A stretch of 64,000 nt of DNA, taken from Bacillota bacterium. GTDB lineage: Bacteria; Bacillota; Clostridia; Oscillospirales; Ruminococcaceae. The position numbers were made by a program, and so were the translations under genes. Positions 41,246 through 50,043 of this stretch are shown here, one piece after another. The stretch lies in the NCBI GenBank assembly GCA_023457355.1, contig JAEWLW010000068.1, positions 24,413 through 88,412 on the forward strand. Direction: 5' to 3'. Below the pieces are notes generated by a model. The model was not told where the DNA came from, did not search any database, and saw nothing but the letters and a program-made list of their open reading frames with translations. Numbering within the stretch: the stretch's first letter is position 1; each line of letters opens with the position of its first letter.

Positions 41246-41761
41246 GTGATCGACGCAGAAATTGTCCGGTTGGCAAAAGAAGGGAATAAGGAGTGCTTTG
41301 CCCAGGTGTATGACATGATTGCACCTGAGCTTTATAAAGTTGCGCTTTACACCCTCGGCAACCAACAGGACGCCGAGGATGCCGTGAGCGAAACCTTTGT
41401 GGAAGCCTATAAGGGGATTAAAAATCTCCGGGATGAAAGCAGCTTCAAACGCTGGATGATGACAATCCTGTCGGTGCGGTGCAAACGTCACATCGCCGGC
41501 TACATAAAGGAACGCAAAAACATCGACATTGACGATATCCTGGAAGAGCCCAGCACGCCGGATAATATATCGCAGTCCGACAAGATTTCGATCTGGGACG
41601 CGATGGAAACCCTTTCTGAAGAAGAAAGGCAGATTGTTATGCTGGCCACTGTGCAGGGCTACACCACCCGGGAGGTATCGGAAATGATGGAGCTGCCGCA
41701 TGGCACCGTCAGCAGCAAGCTGCACAGGACACTAAAAAAGCTGCGGCGAATTTTGGAATAA
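41246..41761 (+). CDS. ECF-type sigma factor
   Basis: 171 residues with the sigma-2 domain (CFAQVYDMIAPELYKVALYT, then DAEDAVSETFVEAYKGI) and sigma-4 domain (MATLSEEERQIV-like stretch METLSEEERQIVMLATVQGY, then TTREVSEMMELPHGTVSSKL). The start is GTG at 41246 after GGTGGTG. It lies 34 nt before a membrane protein with a cytosolic N-terminus, which is likely its anti-sigma or sensor partner. Confidence 0.92.
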   Translation: MIDAEIVRLAKEGNKECFAQVYDMIAPELYKVALYTLGNQQDAEDAVSETFVEAYKGIKNLRDESSFKRWMMTILSVRCKRHIAGYIKERKNIDIDDILEEPSTPDNISQSDKISIWDAMETLSEEERQIVMLATVQGYTTREVSEMMELPHGTVSSKLHRTLKKLRRILE

Positions 41762-41795
41762 CCCAACGCTATGATAAAGGGGGGAACTGCCGTAA

Positions 41796-44096
41796 ATGAG
41801 CGACCATGAACAGGACAGAAACACAGAAGACATGCAGGAAGATCAGCAATGGCTCAGAGCGCTTTTATTGCGTGACAGCGAGCGGTTCCAACTGCCCGAT
41901 TCCTTGAAAGCTGAGAATCTCATGCACAAGCTGGAAGCGCTTGACGCTTCGGAAGATCAAGAGGCTGCGGTGCTGGAAATTCAGCCGAAAAAGCACAGTA
42001 AGACGATTCTTTTTAAATATTTATCCTATGCGGCTTGTATCGCGATCGTTGTTTTTGGGTGGTATAATGCCAGGCAGAACAAAACGCTTTCGGCGGTTCC
42101 TCAGGCAGAAATGCCAAAGGCCGCGCTGACGCGGGACGCAGAGGCATCCGGGGCGGTGATGATGGCTGCCGAGGCAGCCATGAGTGAGCCGGAGGTTGAG
42201 CAGCCGCTCGCTAAAAGCTATGCACAGGTTTATGATGCCCTGACCACAGTGTGGAATAACAGTCAGGGCGCGCAGTATGGCTACGGGGTGGCCAACGACG
42301 AAAACGGCGGCCGCGTTGTGCTTGAAGGCCCGACCACGATAACCGAGATGCCGATGGCGCAAGCCGACGCTGCGGTTGGCGGTGGCGGCGGCGTTTACCA
42401 GACCAATATTCAGGTTGAGGGCGTCGACGAATCGGATATTGTCAAGACCGACGGCACTTATATTTATCAGTACCGTTTTGACCAGACAACAGGCGGCGCA
42501 CAGATTGCCATTTCCACCGCGAACGGTTTAAAGTTGCTTTCGACTATTTCGCTGCCGGAATATGCCAATGCCGAGCTCTATCTGGCCGGTGATCATTTGG
42601 TTGTGGTTCAGTCGGTGCCATCCGAAGAGGCGCAGACACTGATTGGGCCTCTTGACGAAACACTGTCCGATTATTTGGGTCAAAGCGGGGCTGCCAATGG
42701 TCAGAGCACTGCGTCCAGTGCCTCCAGCGACGTGATTGTGCCGGAATATTATCGAAGCTATCCCGCCCGTCATGCCAAAATGGTTTCGCTGACCGAGGCG
42801 GTCACCTATGACATCAGCGACCACAAAAAGCCAAAGGAACTGAGCCGCTACCGGCAGGACGGCAACTATGTTTCTTCCCGCCTAACACAGGATACGCTTT
42901 ATCTGGTCACAAACAAGACGGTGGGCGGCGATGTTTCAACCGCGGCCGACCCGGTATATGACTATTTGCCGGTGGCCGGAATCGGAGAGAAAATTGGCGT
43001 ATTGCCCGCGGATGATATTGTCATTCCGCCCTACCTTGAAGATTTAAACTATGCGGTTGTAACGGCGCTTAATGTGTCCACACAGGCGGCGGATACCAAG
43101 GCTGTGCTGGGCATGGCGGATCAGATTATGATGAGCCAGAACAGCTTGTACCTGGCTACCACCATTCCGGATTCTGACTATCAGCGCTGGTACGAACGCG
43201 CCACCGGCATCACACGGTTTTCCGTGACCAACGGCGGGCTGAAGTATCTTGCAAGCGGCAAGGTTGCGGGATACATAGACAATCAGTTCTCGCTGGATGA
43301 ACACGGCGGCAATTTGCGTATCGCCACCACATCGTATGACAATGACCATAAGCAGACCAACAACCTCTATGTGCTCAATGGGTTGTTGCAGCCTGTTGGT
43401 TCGGTGAAAGGCCTGGCTGTGGGGGAGCGCATTTATTCGGTGCGTTATGTTGGGGATACAGCTTATGTTGTAACCTACCGCCAAACCGACCCGCTGTTTG
43501 TCATTGATCTTCAAGATCCCACCAAGCCTGTGGTAAAGGGACAGTTAAAGTTGCCCGGCTTTTCGGAATATTTGCATCCCATTAACGAAAACACGCTGCT
43601 GGGGTTTGGTGTGAACACGGTTGTAACCCAGTATGGCGGCGTGGTGCAGGACGGCCTGAAGCTCTCGCTTTTTGACGTCAGCGATCCGGCGAATCCAAAG
43701 GAAAAAGCCAGTTATCGGCTTGGAAATACAGGCAGCACGTCAGAAGCACTGCAAAACCATAAGGCGATTATGTACTATCCGGAGCAACAGCTGATCGGGT
43801 TTCCGGCTACCATTTATACGGTGCAGGGCGCCACGGCTGACAATCCCTGGTCCGGTTCGCAACAGGTCAGCTTCGCCGGTTATCTGGTAGTAAAAATTAA
43901 GGACGACGGCTTTGAGGTTGTCGGCACCCTGCCCAATGAGGGTGCGAATTCCGATACCGGCTTTATGCGCGCCAATTTGAGCAACGCCATTTCGCGCGGC
44001 ATCTATATTGGCAAAACGCTTTACACTGTTTCTCCGTCGCGTATAACCGCTTATTCACTGGATAATTTTGAACCGATCGGTCAATTGAATTATTAG
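41796..44096 (+). CDS. Membrane-anchored secreted beta-propeller protein, likely ECF partner
   Basis: 766 residues. A cytosolic N-terminus (~1-68, acidic and helical) is followed by one membrane helix (TILFKYLSYAACIAIVVFGW), a linker, and a large extracellular domain. The latter contains NIQVEGVDESDIVKTDGTYI and repeated '...YLVTNK', '...VTYRQTDPLFVIDLQDP' and 'LSLFDVSDPANPKEKASY' blade motifs, the Beta_propel family. The cytosolic part could hold the ECF sigma factor encoded just upstream, as in similar pairs in Firmicutes. GGGGGG lies before the start. The signal sensed is unknown. Confidence 0.85.
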   Translation: MSDHEQDRNTEDMQEDQQWLRALLLRDSERFQLPDSLKAENLMHKLEALDASEDQEAAVLEIQPKKHSKTILFKYLSYAACIAIVVFGWYNARQNKTLSAVPQAEMPKAALTRDAEASGAVMMAAEAAMSEPEVEQPLAKSYAQVYDALTTVWNNSQGAQYGYGVANDENGGRVVLEGPTTITEMPMAQADAAVGGGGGVYQTNIQVEGVDESDIVKTDGTYIYQYRFDQTTGGAQIAISTANGLKLLSTISLPEYANAELYLAGDHLVVVQSVPSEEAQTLIGPLDETLSDYLGQSGAANGQSTASSASSDVIVPEYYRSYPARHAKMVSLTEAVTYDISDHKKPKELSRYRQDGNYVSSRLTQDTLYLVTNKTVGGDVSTAADPVYDYLPVAGIGEKIGVLPADDIVIPPYLEDLNYAVVTALNVSTQAADTKAVLGMADQIMMSQNSLYLATTIPDSDYQRWYERATGITRFSVTNGGLKYLASGKVAGYIDNQFSLDEHGGNLRIATTSYDNDHKQTNNLYVLNGLLQPVGSVKGLAVGERIYSVRYVGDTAYVVTYRQTDPLFVIDLQDPTKPVVKGQLKLPGFSEYLHPINENTLLGFGVNTVVTQYGGVVQDGLKLSLFDVSDPANPKEKASYRLGNTGSTSEALQNHKAIMYYPEQQLIGFPATIYTVQGATADNPWSGSQQVSFAGYLVVKIKDDGFEVVGTLPNEGANSDTGFMRANLSNAISRGIYIGKTLYTVSPSRITAYSLDNFEPIGQLNY

Positions 44097-44146
44097 TGTG
44101 TAACAGCTGGTTAAGTAAGCATTTACCCTGCAAATTTTAATAGCGT

Positions 44147-44188
44147 AAAAGGCTCATTGTCTGTAACCTACGGCAATGAGCCTTTTTT
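44147..44188 (+). terminator. Terminator after the beta-propeller gene
   Basis: AAAAGGCTCATTG pairs with CAATGAGCCTTTT, loop 14 nt, then more T. Confidence 0.9.
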
Positions 44189-44266
44189 TGCGCGATTAAA
44201 GACATTAAAATGGGAAATTATGCTTGTTTAATTATCTTTTATTTACCTGTAAAATAATAAAAAAAG

Positions 44267-44288
44267 CGCGGTATATGCAATACCACGC
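44267..44288 (+). repeat. Left 22-bp inverted repeat of the recombinase segment
   Basis: CGCGGTATATGCAATACC followed by ACGC. It is the exact reverse complement of 45690-45711. The core GGTAT-ATGCA-ATACC is an imperfect palindrome, like the paired arm sites bound by tyrosine recombinases. Confidence 0.85.
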
Positions 44289-44297
44289 TCGACAAGT

Positions 44298-44326
44298 TTG
44301 TGTAAAATATGACAAAATTATTATAT
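44298..44326 (+). promoter_or_regulatory. Possible promoter of the recombinase gene
   Basis: TTGTGT (44298-44303), 17 bp, TTATAT (44321-44326), inside the inverted-repeat-bounded segment. Confidence 0.35.
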
Positions 44327-44495
44327 AGCAATGAAGAGTTATTTGTCAACGGTATCTATCAATTAGTCGCAAAAATGGTGATAATTAGTAGATGTGCCAA
44401 TTTAGTATAGAAATTCAAGCTGATTTTAGCTTGTGTTGGCAAATTCGCCGTCATTTAAAACGTCATTTGCAATATCAGAAGGGAGACAGAATTAT

Positions 44496-45626
44496 ATGGC
44501 GAGACGAGGAGAAAACATTTATAAGCGCAAAGATGGCCGATGGGAGGGCCGTATCACAAAGCCTGACGGAAAATATCAGTACTTATATGGTAAGACCTAT
44601 AAGGAAGCAAAGGAGAAAATGCGAACATGTCTGGAACAAAAAAGCCTCGGTAACCCCAAAAAGCCGGAGAGCAGTAAGGAGGCCGCCGCTTTATTATTTA
44701 AAACATGGCTGGATGAAGTTGTCATCCACCGGATTAAACCATCCACCTATGAAAGTTATTATCATTGTATGCACAAACATGTGATACCCTTTTTCAATCG
44801 TTCCGGCAATGAATTGCTGACGCAGTCTACAATCTCTTACTTTATGCAGTTTATAAGAGGCGATGATACACTGGCGGAATCATCCAAAAAGAAAATCTTC
44901 TCCATTTTTAAATTAGCGTTAAAAGATATCCTTAAAGATGACCCCAATATTCTCTCGTTGCTACAGCTTATCAAGTTGCCTAAAACATCCGCTAAAGAAG
45001 TGCAGGTGTTTTCCATGAAAGAGCAGCGGATGATTGAGCAAACCGCACGCCAATTTGACGACAAACCGGCGCTGGGCATATTGCTTTGCTTTTATACCGG
45101 CATTCGTCTGGGGGAGCTCTGCGCCTTGAAATGGAGCGATATCGACATAGAGGCAGGAACTATGTCCATCAGCAGAACTGTGGCGCGCGTTACGGACTTT
45201 GAAAATTCTAAGAATCGTTCAAAACTGCTGGTAGGTACCCCTAAAAGTTATAAATCGATCAGAAAAATTCCTCTGCCAAAGTTTATGCTTATTTTGATCA
45301 CGCAGTACAAGCAGGATGCAGGGGATCAGAACAACTATGTTTTTTCGGATAAAAGCGAGCCGCTCGATCCACGGTATTGCCAGAAAGTGTATAAAAAGAT
45401 ATTAAAGGCCACAGAGGTTCCCGACCGGAAATTCCATGCCATCCGGCACACTTTTGCCACCCGTGCGTTGGAACTGGGGGTGGATATCAAAACGTTAAGT
45501 GAAATATTGGGGCATTCCAATGTTTCTATCACACTTAATATTTATGCGCATTCACTAATGGAACAGAAGAAGGCCGCCATCGACCGGTTCAACAATATGT
45601 ACACCGCCAATTTAACCGCCATTTAG
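44496..45626 (+). CDS. Tyrosine recombinase (integrase family)
   Basis: 376 residues from ATG 44496 (AAGGGAG upstream). Order: AP2-like N-terminal DNA-binding region (RKDGRWEGRITKPDGKYQYL), SAM-like core-binding domain (~65-160), catalytic domain with R204 (FYTGIRLGELCALKW), H314 and R317 (FHAIRHTFATRAL), H340 (ILGHSN) and nucleophile Y350 (LNIYAHS). All are intact. The layout is that of Tn916/phage-type integrases, but no excisionase, relaxase or phage gene lies near. It is flanked by perfect 22-bp inverted repeats, suggesting it inverts its own segment. Confidence 0.95.
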   Translation: MARRGENIYKRKDGRWEGRITKPDGKYQYLYGKTYKEAKEKMRTCLEQKSLGNPKKPESSKEAAALLFKTWLDEVVIHRIKPSTYESYYHCMHKHVIPFFNRSGNELLTQSTISYFMQFIRGDDTLAESSKKKIFSIFKLALKDILKDDPNILSLLQLIKLPKTSAKEVQVFSMKEQRMIEQTARQFDDKPALGILLCFYTGIRLGELCALKWSDIDIEAGTMSISRTVARVTDFENSKNRSKLLVGTPKSYKSIRKIPLPKFMLILITQYKQDAGDQNNYVFSDKSEPLDPRYCQKVYKKILKATEVPDRKFHAIRHTFATRALELGVDIKTLSEILGHSNVSITLNIYAHSLMEQKKAAIDRFNNMYTANLTAI

Positions 45627-45928
45627 CCGTCAACTGTTCCGTCCAAATGGCAAAAAAATGCTGATTTTTTAAGGGTTTTCAGCTTTTTGGCGTGGTATTG
45701 CATATACCGCGAATCAATAGATACAGTTGATTTTTATTGTTATCAGCGCGGGAATATTTATTCATTTTAAGTGATTATAAAAAGCGCCGGGCAGACGCAG
45801 CTAAAACGCCAGGCTTTCGGATAGCCCTATCATACCACTCAGCGGGCACATATTTCTGGAAAAGCGTTGGATGTACAGGCAACTCTGACCGTGAACGCAT
45901 AAAAAAATTATATATCAGAGGGGTTTGT
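45627..45928. other. Gap between recombinase and chemotaxis receptor
   Basis: It holds the right 22-bp inverted repeat and ~215 nt of leader before the receptor gene. The leader has GC-rich blocks (GCGCCGGGCAGACGC, AAAACGCCAGGC) that could fold, but no RNA family was recognised. Confidence 0.5.
45690..45711 (-). repeat. Right 22-bp inverted repeat of the recombinase segment
   Basis: The exact reverse complement of 44267-44288, placed 64 nt after the recombinase stop; outside the 22 bp the two flanks differ. Confidence 0.85.
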
Positions 45929-47695
45929 ATGAGAAGATTTAAAGACTACAGTATTTCCCGCAAGCTGCTAACCGGTTTTTTAAGCTTGACCCTGATTGTG
46001 TTTATCATTGGCGGTATCGGCATGGCCGGTATGCTGAAAATCAACAGTGCGGATACCTATCTGTATCAAACACAGATGGTCCCAGTGCAAAATTTGATGC
46101 AGGCGTTTGACAGCATCCATCAATATCGTGTTAACGCCAGGGAACTGGTCATTTATGCGGGTAATGCGCAGGAGCTTGCCCAAATCGAACAGAATTTTCT
46201 TACTGAGCAAAAGAGTCTTCTGGAAAATCTGGCAGCCTATCGAAATGCCACGGACGTTCCGGACACACTGGCCTTGCTCGATGAGGTGGAACAGCTTTAT
46301 AATAACCGTTATGTGCCGGCCATTGCCGAGAGCCTACAAGCGGCAAAGGCCGGCAACAGTACTGCCACATGGAATGCACAGCTAAAGGCGGCGGACGATG
46401 TGCAAGCGATATTTGATGATTTTGATATTCTGATTAACAGACGCATGGTTTCCGCAGGCGAAACCAGTGCTTCGAATGATGGGCTGGCTTTTACGCTGAC
46501 AGCAACGCTCAGTGTGGCGATCATTATCGCACTTGTGGTATCCATTATGTTAGGCTTAAAAATTTCGCGCATTATCAGCAGACCCATTGAACAGATGGTA
46601 GGGGCCGCCAACCGGATTGCGCTGGGCCATGTCGATGTTAATTTGACGGGCATCCAGTCTAAAGACGAGCTTGGACAACTTGCCGATGCGTTGAGGGGGA
46701 TGCTGGAAAGTATTCGTCAGCAGGTACAGGCGGCACAGAGCATCAGCGAAGGCGATTTTACAATATCCGTTCCGCTGCGGTCGGAACAGGACGTGCTGGG
46801 TCTTTCCCTGGAAAAAATCAGAAGCGACCTCAATCACACATTGCTATTGATCAGCGCGGCGGCAGAGCAGGTGAACAGCGGTGCCGGGCAGGTTTCTTCG
46901 GGTGCGCAGGCGTTGGCTTCCGGCGCGACCGAGCAGGCCTCGGCGCTTGAAGAGCTCAATGCTTCCGTTTCTTCCATTGCGCAGCAGGCTGAAAACAACG
47001 TTGAAAACGTCAAAAAGGCTTCGGGCTATGTTGGGCAGGCCGGTGCCGGCGTTAATAAAAGCAACACCCATATGCAGAAGCTGAACGCTGCCATGAAAGA
47101 AATCGGGGAGGCATCTGAAAAGATATCCAGCATTACCAAGGTGATTGAAGATATTGCCTTCCAGACAAATATTCTGGCTCTGAACGCCGCTGTTGAATCC
47201 GCCCGTGCGGGTGCGGCCGGAAAGGGATTTGCCGTGGTGGCTGACGAGGTGCGCAGCCTTGCGGGCAAATCGGCAGCGGCCGCAAAGCAGACCGCCGAAC
47301 TGATACAGCACTCCACACGCGCCGTATCAGAGGGCGGAAAGCTGGCCGATGAAGCAGCCCGAATTCTTCAGGATGTCGCTGAAAAAGCAAAAATGGTGGA
47401 GGATTCCACACAGGAGATCCAAGAGGCTTCTTTGGCTCAGGCACAGGAGATTGAACAGATCACGCAGGGATTGTCGCAGGTCTCGTCGGTGGTGCAGACC
47501 AATGCGGCTACCGCCGAGGAAAGCTCGGCCTCCAGCGAAGAGCTGGCCGCGCAGGCGCAGGCGCTGACGCAGGAGGTTGGAAAGTTCCGATTAAAATCGG
47601 TGCGTCCGTTTCGTGCATCACAGGGAGAGCAGATAGCGGATATCGCCGAGGCACGGTCCTCGGCCAACAGCGTCACAGTGTCGGCGAAGTATTAA
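45929..47695 (+). CDS. Methyl-accepting chemotaxis protein
   Basis: 588 residues: membrane helix (~11-35), periplasmic-side four-helix bundle sensor (~36-190, containing [19 protein letters not shown]), second helix (~190-212), HAMP ([20 protein letters not shown]) and a signalling domain whose conserved tip reads [20 protein letters not shown] then [20 protein letters not shown]. It binds an extracellular ligand and controls CheA. ATG 45929 has AGAGGGG upstream; coding sense before it is lacking. It is followed by a cheW gene. Confidence 0.95.
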   Translation: MRRFKDYSISRKLLTGFLSLTLIVFIIGGIGMAGMLKINSADTYLYQTQMVPVQNLMQAFDSIHQYRVNARELVIYAGNAQELAQIEQNFLTEQKSLLENLAAYRNATDVPDTLALLDEVEQLYNNRYVPAIAESLQAAKAGNSTATWNAQLKAADDVQAIFDDFDILINRRMVSAGETSASNDGLAFTLTATLSVAIIIALVVSIMLGLKISRIISRPIEQMVGAANRIALGHVDVNLTGIQSKDELGQLADALRGMLESIRQQVQAAQSISEGDFTISVPLRSEQDVLGLSLEKIRSDLNHTLLLISAAAEQVNSGAGQVSSGAQALASGATEQASALEELNASVSSIAQQAENNVENVKKASGYVGQAGAGVNKSNTHMQKLNAAMKEIGEASEKISSITKVIEDIAFQTNILALNAAVESARAGAAGKGFAVVADEVRSLAGKSAAAAKQTAELIQHSTRAVSEGGKLADEAARILQDVAEKAKMVEDSTQEIQEASLAQAQEIEQITQGLSQVSSVVQTNAATAEESSASSEELAAQAQALTQEVGKFRLKSVRPFRASQGEQIADIAEARSSANSVTVSAKY

Positions 47696-47705
47696 ACCGA
47701 GCCTT

Positions 47706-47790
47706 AGAAGCTGCATTCACAGTTCAAAACGACCGTTAACATAAAATGCATATGCCCATCCGGCATTTCTCATTTGTGAATACAGGTTCT
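47706..47790. mobile_element. Short repeat with terminal inverted repeats (family 3, short form)
   Basis: AGAAGCTGCATTCA (47706-47719) and TGAATACAGGTTCT (47777-47790) are inverted with two mismatches. The interior TTCAAAACGACCGTTAAC and CCGGCATTTCTCATT matches the 161-bp element at 24096. It lies 32 bp before cheW. Confidence 0.65.
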
Positions 47791-47821
47791 TACAGCGGCA
47801 ACCGTAAAAGGGGGACTTTCA

Positions 47822-48346
47822 ATGCAAAACACATGGGCGATAGATTCAACGCGCGCTCAAGATCATACGAATGCGGCACGATATCTGACATTCTTCACCG
47901 GCGGACAGATGATGGCTATTTCCGCGGCAGATGTGGTGCAAATTGTTAATATACAGGAGATAACACCTGTGCCGAATGCACCGGCGTATGTCAAAGGGGT
48001 TATCAACCTGCGCGGGGATGTGCTCCCGGTTATTGACATACGCCTGCGTCTGGGACATCCAGAAGCACCTTATAATGAACATACCTGCATCATCGTCGTC
48101 CAAATCCGTGCAGGCGCTTTTGGTTTTATCGTGGATATGGTGGATGAGGTACGCGATATTGCCGGCGAACGGATTTCACCGCCGCCCAAATTGGGCCGCA
48201 TATCGGCCAATGATTATTTGAAAGGAATAGGACGGCTGATGGACGAACACAGCAAGCGGGAACGAATGGTTTTGCTGCTTGACGCCGCACAGCTTTTGGG
48301 TGCATCGCAAATTGCCGCTTTATCGCAGGCGGCCGCCCAAAATTGA
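47822..48346 (+). CDS. cheW: CheW-type chemotaxis coupling protein
   Basis: 174 residues: YLTFFTGGQMMAISAADVVQ, IQEITPVPNAPAYVKGVINL then RGDVLPVIDIRLRLG, and FGFIVDMVDEVRDIAGERIS. CheW links receptors to the kinase CheA. It stands directly after a receptor gene without cheA, so the pair probably feeds a chemotaxis complex encoded elsewhere. AGGGGGAC lies before the ATG. Confidence 0.93.
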   Translation: MQNTWAIDSTRAQDHTNAARYLTFFTGGQMMAISAADVVQIVNIQEITPVPNAPAYVKGVINLRGDVLPVIDIRLRLGHPEAPYNEHTCIIVVQIRAGAFGFIVDMVDEVRDIAGERISPPPKLGRISANDYLKGIGRLMDEHSKRERMVLLLDAAQLLGASQIAALSQAAAQN

Positions 48347-48596
48347 AAAGTGTTCTGTTTCTCGGCAAACGCGGCTTCATGCCGGGACTTATCGGCCCTG
48401 TGCTTGATCGCACTGTAACCTGACCATAGAGACGCCCTGACGACGATTCGAATTTATTCTCCTGCGGTATGCTGGATTGTAACGGCATCTACCCGTTATA
48501 TTGAGGATGTCGCGGACTGCGGCATCTCTTACAAGGGTTGAGCGACAGGCGCTGTCGTCGATATGGAAGAGTCCTGTTACAAAAGGGGGAATAAAG
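48347..48596. other. Unexplained 250-bp gap
   Basis: No gene with a site is seen. Short inverted pieces (GCGACAGGCGCTGTCG-like) occur near 48541-48560. It may hold the promoter of the HD-GYP gene. Confidence 0.4.
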
Positions 48597-49238
48597 ATGC
48601 CGCCAACCCGGCACACAGGCAAAAGAGTTAAAGAAATTGTGGGACTGCTGCCTTATGATCAGGTTAAACATATGGCCAAAGTCGGTGTTCTCGCCGATGC
48701 GATGGGTAAGAAAATTGCCGAAAATACTTTAAAGGATTTTGAACCCGCGCCATATGGCCTTTTTGGACATGCCGCTTTTTACCACGATATCGGAAAAGCC
48801 TGTATTCCGCCTGAGCTACTCTCAAAGCCCGGCAAACTGACAACGGAAGAAACAAAGACCATGCAGGCACACACACTATTGGCCGGGCACCTGTTCGACC
48901 AGGCACTGGAAGGAGTTGTCTCAGGCATTCCGGCATACCTCATTGCGCCTGCGCGCAACGCAGCGGTTTACCACCATGAGTGGTGGAACGGGGAAGGGTA
49001 TCCCTTTGGGATTTGTGCTCAGGAAATTCCGCTGATCGCCAGGGTTGTTGCCATATGTGACGCCTATGACGCCATGACCAGTGCCAGAGCATATAGAAGG
49101 CCTTATTCGCATGCGTTTGCCTGTGACGAGCTTCTAAAATATGCGGGGATCCAGTTTGACCCGGTGTTGGTCGAGCTTTTTATGGAGAATGCGGCGGCGT
49201 TTGCCCGCTTGTCTGCACAGGCCATCACGGCCATATAA
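48597..49238 (+). CDS. HD-GYP domain protein, probable c-di-GMP phosphodiesterase
   Basis: 213 residues. HDIGKACIPPELLSKPGKL and VYHHEWWNGEGYPFGI are the HD and GYP motifs, followed by EIPLIARVVAICDAYDAMTS. HD-GYP enzymes open cyclic di-GMP. It has no receiver or other sensory domain, so it is a minimal catalytic unit. AAAGGGGG lies 8 nt before ATG 48597. Placement after a receptor and cheW suggests a link with motility, which is inference. Confidence 0.88.
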   Translation: MPPTRHTGKRVKEIVGLLPYDQVKHMAKVGVLADAMGKKIAENTLKDFEPAPYGLFGHAAFYHDIGKACIPPELLSKPGKLTTEETKTMQAHTLLAGHLFDQALEGVVSGIPAYLIAPARNAAVYHHEWWNGEGYPFGICAQEIPLIARVVAICDAYDAMTSARAYRRPYSHAFACDELLKYAGIQFDPVLVELFMENAAAFARLSAQAITAI

Positions 49239-49400
49239 AATAAAATTATACAGTGGGGCAGCGGGTGCGTTACGGCGTAACCGATGCCCCTTGTTCGTCC
49301 AATTAGCCAAGGCTAAATGTTCACAAAAGATTCACCAATACAGAAAGAACTGTCCGGCGCAAAAGCGATAATATAATTTGTATAACTAACTAATTTAACA
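49239..49400. other. Short gap before the family-4 repeat
   Basis: Nothing recognisable apart from GATAATATAATTTG near 49368, which could be a -10 region. Confidence 0.3.
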
Positions 49401-49560
49401 AGGGCGCTTCTTAAAATCTCAACTTTGGGGAACTCTATTGACAAGGCGTATCACGGCGTTGAAAATGCTCGGAATGCATCCCGTATTGCTGCGCTTTTCA
49501 CTTTGCGCCGGGGCGTTCTCAGCGAATTTTCCGCCGTTTTTGTCTTTTAAGAAACACCCT
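49401..49560. mobile_element. Short repeat with 16-bp terminal inverted repeats (family 4), copy 1
   Basis: AGGGCGCTTCTTAAAA and TTTTAAGAAACACCCT are inverted with 14 of 16 bases matching and bound 160 bp. The right half (GCGTTGAAAATGC, AGCGAATTTTCCGCCGTTTT, CTTTTAAG) matches 61971-62060. It lies 30 bp before the MarR gene. Confidence 0.65.
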
Positions 49561-49590
49561 GGCCGAATGAAGAGGAATGAGGATAATAGC

Positions 49591-50043
49591 ATGCAGGAAA
49601 AGCGCTCGTACCTTTACCACATCTTTTTCAGAATATCCCGCCACTTTATGCAGGTGCGGCGCCATAATGGGTTGACACCGGGCGAATTTGGCGTGCTCTG
49701 GACAATTGAAAAGTCTGAACACCAGGCATTGCACCCTGCCGAAATCAGCAAGCGTATGGGGATTACGCGGCCTTCGCTCACCCCTGTTTTGAGGGATTTG
49801 GAGGCGCAGGGACTGGTACAATGCCGTATTGATTCCCGCGACGGACGTCGATATCTGGTTGAGATAACCGACAAATGCCGCGAGTTTAGAATAAAACAGA
49901 TTAATCGCCATAAGCTGTTGTTTGACCAGTTGATAGGCAATCTGGATCAGAAGGAGCTGGAAGATCTTTTGCGAATTTTGCATAAGATTGAAGCGAATCT
50001 GCAAAAAGAAAGGGATAACAGCGGAGATACATTTTATGAATAA
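49591..50043 (+). CDS. MarR-family transcriptional regulator
   Basis: 150 residues with the winged helix: NGLTPGEFGVLWTIE, LHPAEISKRMGITRPSLTPV, LEAQGLVQCRIDSRDGRRYL (wing). It probably represses the ABC exporter genes that follow, whose first start lies within its last codons (8-nt overlap); such regulators usually respond to the exported drug. ATG 49591 has GAGGAT upstream. Confidence 0.9.
   Translation: MQEKRSYLYHIFFRISRHFMQVRRHNGLTPGEFGVLWTIEKSEHQALHPAEISKRMGITRPSLTPVLRDLEAQGLVQCRIDSRDGRRYLVEITDKCREFRIKQINRHKLLFDQLIGNLDQKELEDLLRILHKIEANLQKERDNSGDTFYE

Noticed and set aside
45770..45830. Resemblance to a class I cyclic-di-GMP riboswitch before the receptor gene
   Set aside because: Only short pieces (GGGCA, GACGCA, GGC) match; the order and the conserved GGGCAAACC and GACGCAAAGC blocks are missing.
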